Positions 62,741-64,000 of a stretch of DNA of 64,000 nucleotides are shown here, piece by piece. The stretch's first letter is position 1. The number at the start of each line of letters is the position of its first letter. Source of the stretch: an uncultured Microbacterium sp. (lineage in GTDB: Bacteria; Actinomycetota; Actinomycetes; Actinomycetales; Microbacteriaceae); the NCBI GenBank assembly GCA_913774665.1, contig CAJYHN010000008.1:70985-134984 (forward strand), given 5' to 3'. Under the pieces are notes generated by a model. That model had not been told where the DNA came from. It was given only the letters and a program-made list of their open reading frames with translations, and made no database searches. Made by a program: the position numbers and the translations under genes.

Positions 62741-62785
62741 GTAACGCGGGGCTCGGCGAGGCGCCCGTAACGCGGGGCTCGGCGA
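62734..62785. repeat. 26-bp tandem duplication
   Basis: Two units beginning GGCGCCCGTAACGCGGGGCT at 62734 and 62760. Confidence 0.85.
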
Positions 62786-62816
62786 GCTCAGGTGCAGGTT
62801 TGGGGCGGAATATGGC

Positions 62817-62864
62817 GTTTGGGGCGCGATCCTTCCGCTCCAAACGGAAGAACGCGCCCCAAAC
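62817..62864. repeat. Long inverted repeat
   Basis: Left arm GTTTGGGGCGCGATCCTTCC..., right arm its near-complement ending GCGCCCCAAAC at 62864; arms of 20-21 nt with a 7-nt loop. Another TTTGGGGCG lies just upstream at about 62800. Confidence 0.8.
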
Positions 62865-62979
62865 CGAAATGTCAGGGCCCGCAGCCTGGTCCCATCTGCC
62901 TCGCGACCGTCCCGCACGCGCGGACCGCGGCATCGGAGTGAACTCTGCGCGCCCCGATGCATGGAACGCGCCCCAGACA

Positions 62980-63073
62980 ACGAAACCCGCCCAACCCGGT
63001 GCACGGCACACGCCCCAAAGCACCCGCAGCGCCCGGGGACGAAACCCACCCACCCCGGTGCACGGCACACGCC
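62980..63073. repeat. Direct repeat of about 35 bp, 59-bp period
   Basis: ACGAAACCCgCCCAaCCCGG and the following GTGCACGGCACACGCC recur at 63039 with two changes. A third degenerate start (ACGCAACCCGCCCG) appears near 63099. Confidence 0.75.
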
Positions 63074-63135
63074 ACGCCCGCACCCGAAGCGCCCGCGGAC
63101 GCAACCCGCCCGCGGCAAGCCCGACCGACCCGCCG

Positions 63136-64000
63136 TCAGAGCTTGGTGATCGGCGCGATCTTGACCAGCAGCTTCTTCGGCCCGACGGTGTCGAAGCGCA
63201 CGTGCGCCACGCGCTTCGCGCCCTCGCCGGTCACGGCATCCACGCGACCTTCACCGAAGTCGTCGTGGCGAATGCGGTCGCCCGATGCCAGCTGCATGTC
63301 GCCGTTGTCGCGCACCTTGGCCGGGATGCGGTTGGGGAACTTGCTGGGATCCGCGGGCGCACGCTTGGGCAGCGGCACCAAGTCGTCTCCATACCGGCTT
63401 CCGCCGCCGGATTGGCCGGGGCGGCGTCCACCGGGGGCGTTGAGCGCGCGCGACCGCGAGCCGCCGCGGCCGTTGACGTCACCCGGGGACTGCCGCCAGT
63501 CGATGAGGTCGGCGGGGATCTCTTGCAGGAACCGACTGGGCATGGCCACGGTCACCTCGCCGAATTGCGCACGGGTCATCGCGAGCGAAACGTGCAGGCG
63601 CTTGCGTGCGCGCGTGATGCCGACGTAGAACAGACGGCGCTCCTCCTGCGGACCGCCCGGCTCGTTCGCCGAGATGCGGTGCGGCAGCAGGTCTTCCTCG
63701 ACGCCGGTGAGGAAGACCGCGTCGTACTCGAGGCCCTTCGCGGTGTGCAGCGTCATGAGCGACACCGAACCCGAGGCGTCGTCGAGGTCGTCGGCATCGG
63801 CCACGAGGGTGACCTCGGTCAAGAAGTCGATGATCGTGCCCTCGGGGTTATTCCGCGCGAACTCGCGGGTCACGGCGACGAGTTCGTCGAGGTTCTCGAG
63901 GCGCGCCTCGTCTTGGGGGTCTTTGCTGGCGCGCAGGGCATCGAAGTAGCCGCTCTTGTTCAGCAGCAACGTGAGACCCTCGGTGACCGAGGTCGAGGGG
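63136..64000 (-). CDS. pcrA: UvrD/PcrA-type DNA helicase, C-terminal part (5' end outside window)
   Basis: The last 288 or so residues of a superfamily 1A helicase. SVSLMTLHTAKGLEYDAVFL (motif V), EERRLFYVGITRARKRLHVS (motif VI) and the C-terminal Tudor-like tail SGDRIRHDDFGEGRVDAVTG and VRFDTVGPKKLLVKIAPITK are all present. The frame remains open to the window end, so the N-terminal two thirds with Walker motifs are outside. In actinobacteria this gene usually precedes sucCD; here about 48 kb separate them. Confidence 0.96.
   Translation of the reverse strand, partial: PSTSVTEGLTLLLNKSGYFDALRASKDPQDEARLENLDELVAVTREFARNNPEGTIIDFLTEVTLVADADDLDDASGSVSLMTLHTAKGLEYDAVFLTGVEEDLLPHRISANEPGGPQEERRLFYVGITRARKRLHVSLAMTRAQFGEVTVAMPSRFLQEIPADLIDWRQSPGDVNGRGGSRSRALNAPGGRRPGQSGGGSRYGDDLVPLPKRAPADPSKFPNRIPAKVRDNGDMQLASGDRIRHDDFGEGRVDAVTGEGAKRVAHVRFDTVGPKKLLVKIAPITKL

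Overview
High-GC DNA with actinobacterial gene content, most likely a Microbacterium-like member of the Microbacteriaceae. The grounds are gene families and gene order, not a database search. The order pcrA (right edge), sucC, sucD, DUF6350 membrane protein, purN, purH (left edge), all on the minus strand, matches the actinobacterial block known from M. tuberculosis (uvrD1-sucC-sucD-Rv0955-purN-purH). Here it is split by about 48 kb between pcrA and sucC and about 9 kb between sucD and the DUF6350 gene. No tRNA, rRNA, CRISPR array, IS element or phage structural gene was seen.

Layout. 1-3.6 kb: purH (cut by the window), purN, DUF6350 gene. 3.6-9.8 kb: a translationally coupled nitrite assimilation operon, nirB-nirD-cobA/cysG-hemD/winged-helix regulator-sirohydrochlorin chelatase, combining assimilatory nitrite reductase with synthesis of its siroheme cofactor. 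10-16 kb: deazaflavin-type nitroreductase, purine permease, sucCD, and small VOC, RidA and ASCH genes. 16.4-34 kb: one unidirectional minus-strand cluster of 18 genes plus a possible small leader ORF. It has a complete type II fatty-acid/polyketide set (ACP, ketosynthase, chain-length-factor-like partner, ketoreductase, dehydratase, thioesterase, 4'-phosphopantetheinyl transferase), a BtrH-like acyltransferase, a CrtI-like flavoenzyme, a carotenoid-cleavage-type dioxygenase, an FMN reductase, two ABC exporter systems and a GNAT fusion. I read it as a polyene-type biosynthetic gene cluster, probably acquired. Its left edge adjoins a truncated GNAT gene. Its right edge faces a divergent XRE/ImmA pair across two tandem inverted repeats that look like operators.

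35-43 kb: a NarL-type two-component system with two identical 18-bp sites, small membrane and hypothetical genes, and a Met/Cys-rich copper-storage-like protein divergent from a thioredoxin-reductase-like flavoprotein. 43-49 kb: operon of acyl-CoA ligase, DUF3556 membrane protein, FAD oxidoreductase and PucR regulator. 49-57 kb: NTF2-like protein, an FAD oxidoreductase with a decayed Rieske tail, TetR regulator, acyl-CoA dehydrogenase, and a second histidine kinase/receiver pair. 57-64 kb: AI-2E family transporter, LigC-like ATP-dependent DNA ligase, LigD-type polymerase-domain protein, DUF1684 and SseB proteins, and the C-terminal part of pcrA.

Three window-wide patterns stand out. Many genes have a TANNNT-like box 6-7 nt before the start codon, suggesting leaderless transcripts. 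The heptamer GGATGCC/GGCATCC is strongly over-represented (about 2 per kb by hand count) but about four times rarer in the 16.4-34 kb cluster. Palindromic elements of about 61 bp occur at 10.0-10.2 kb and, as a 100-bp-period tandem array, at 53.1-53.3 kb.
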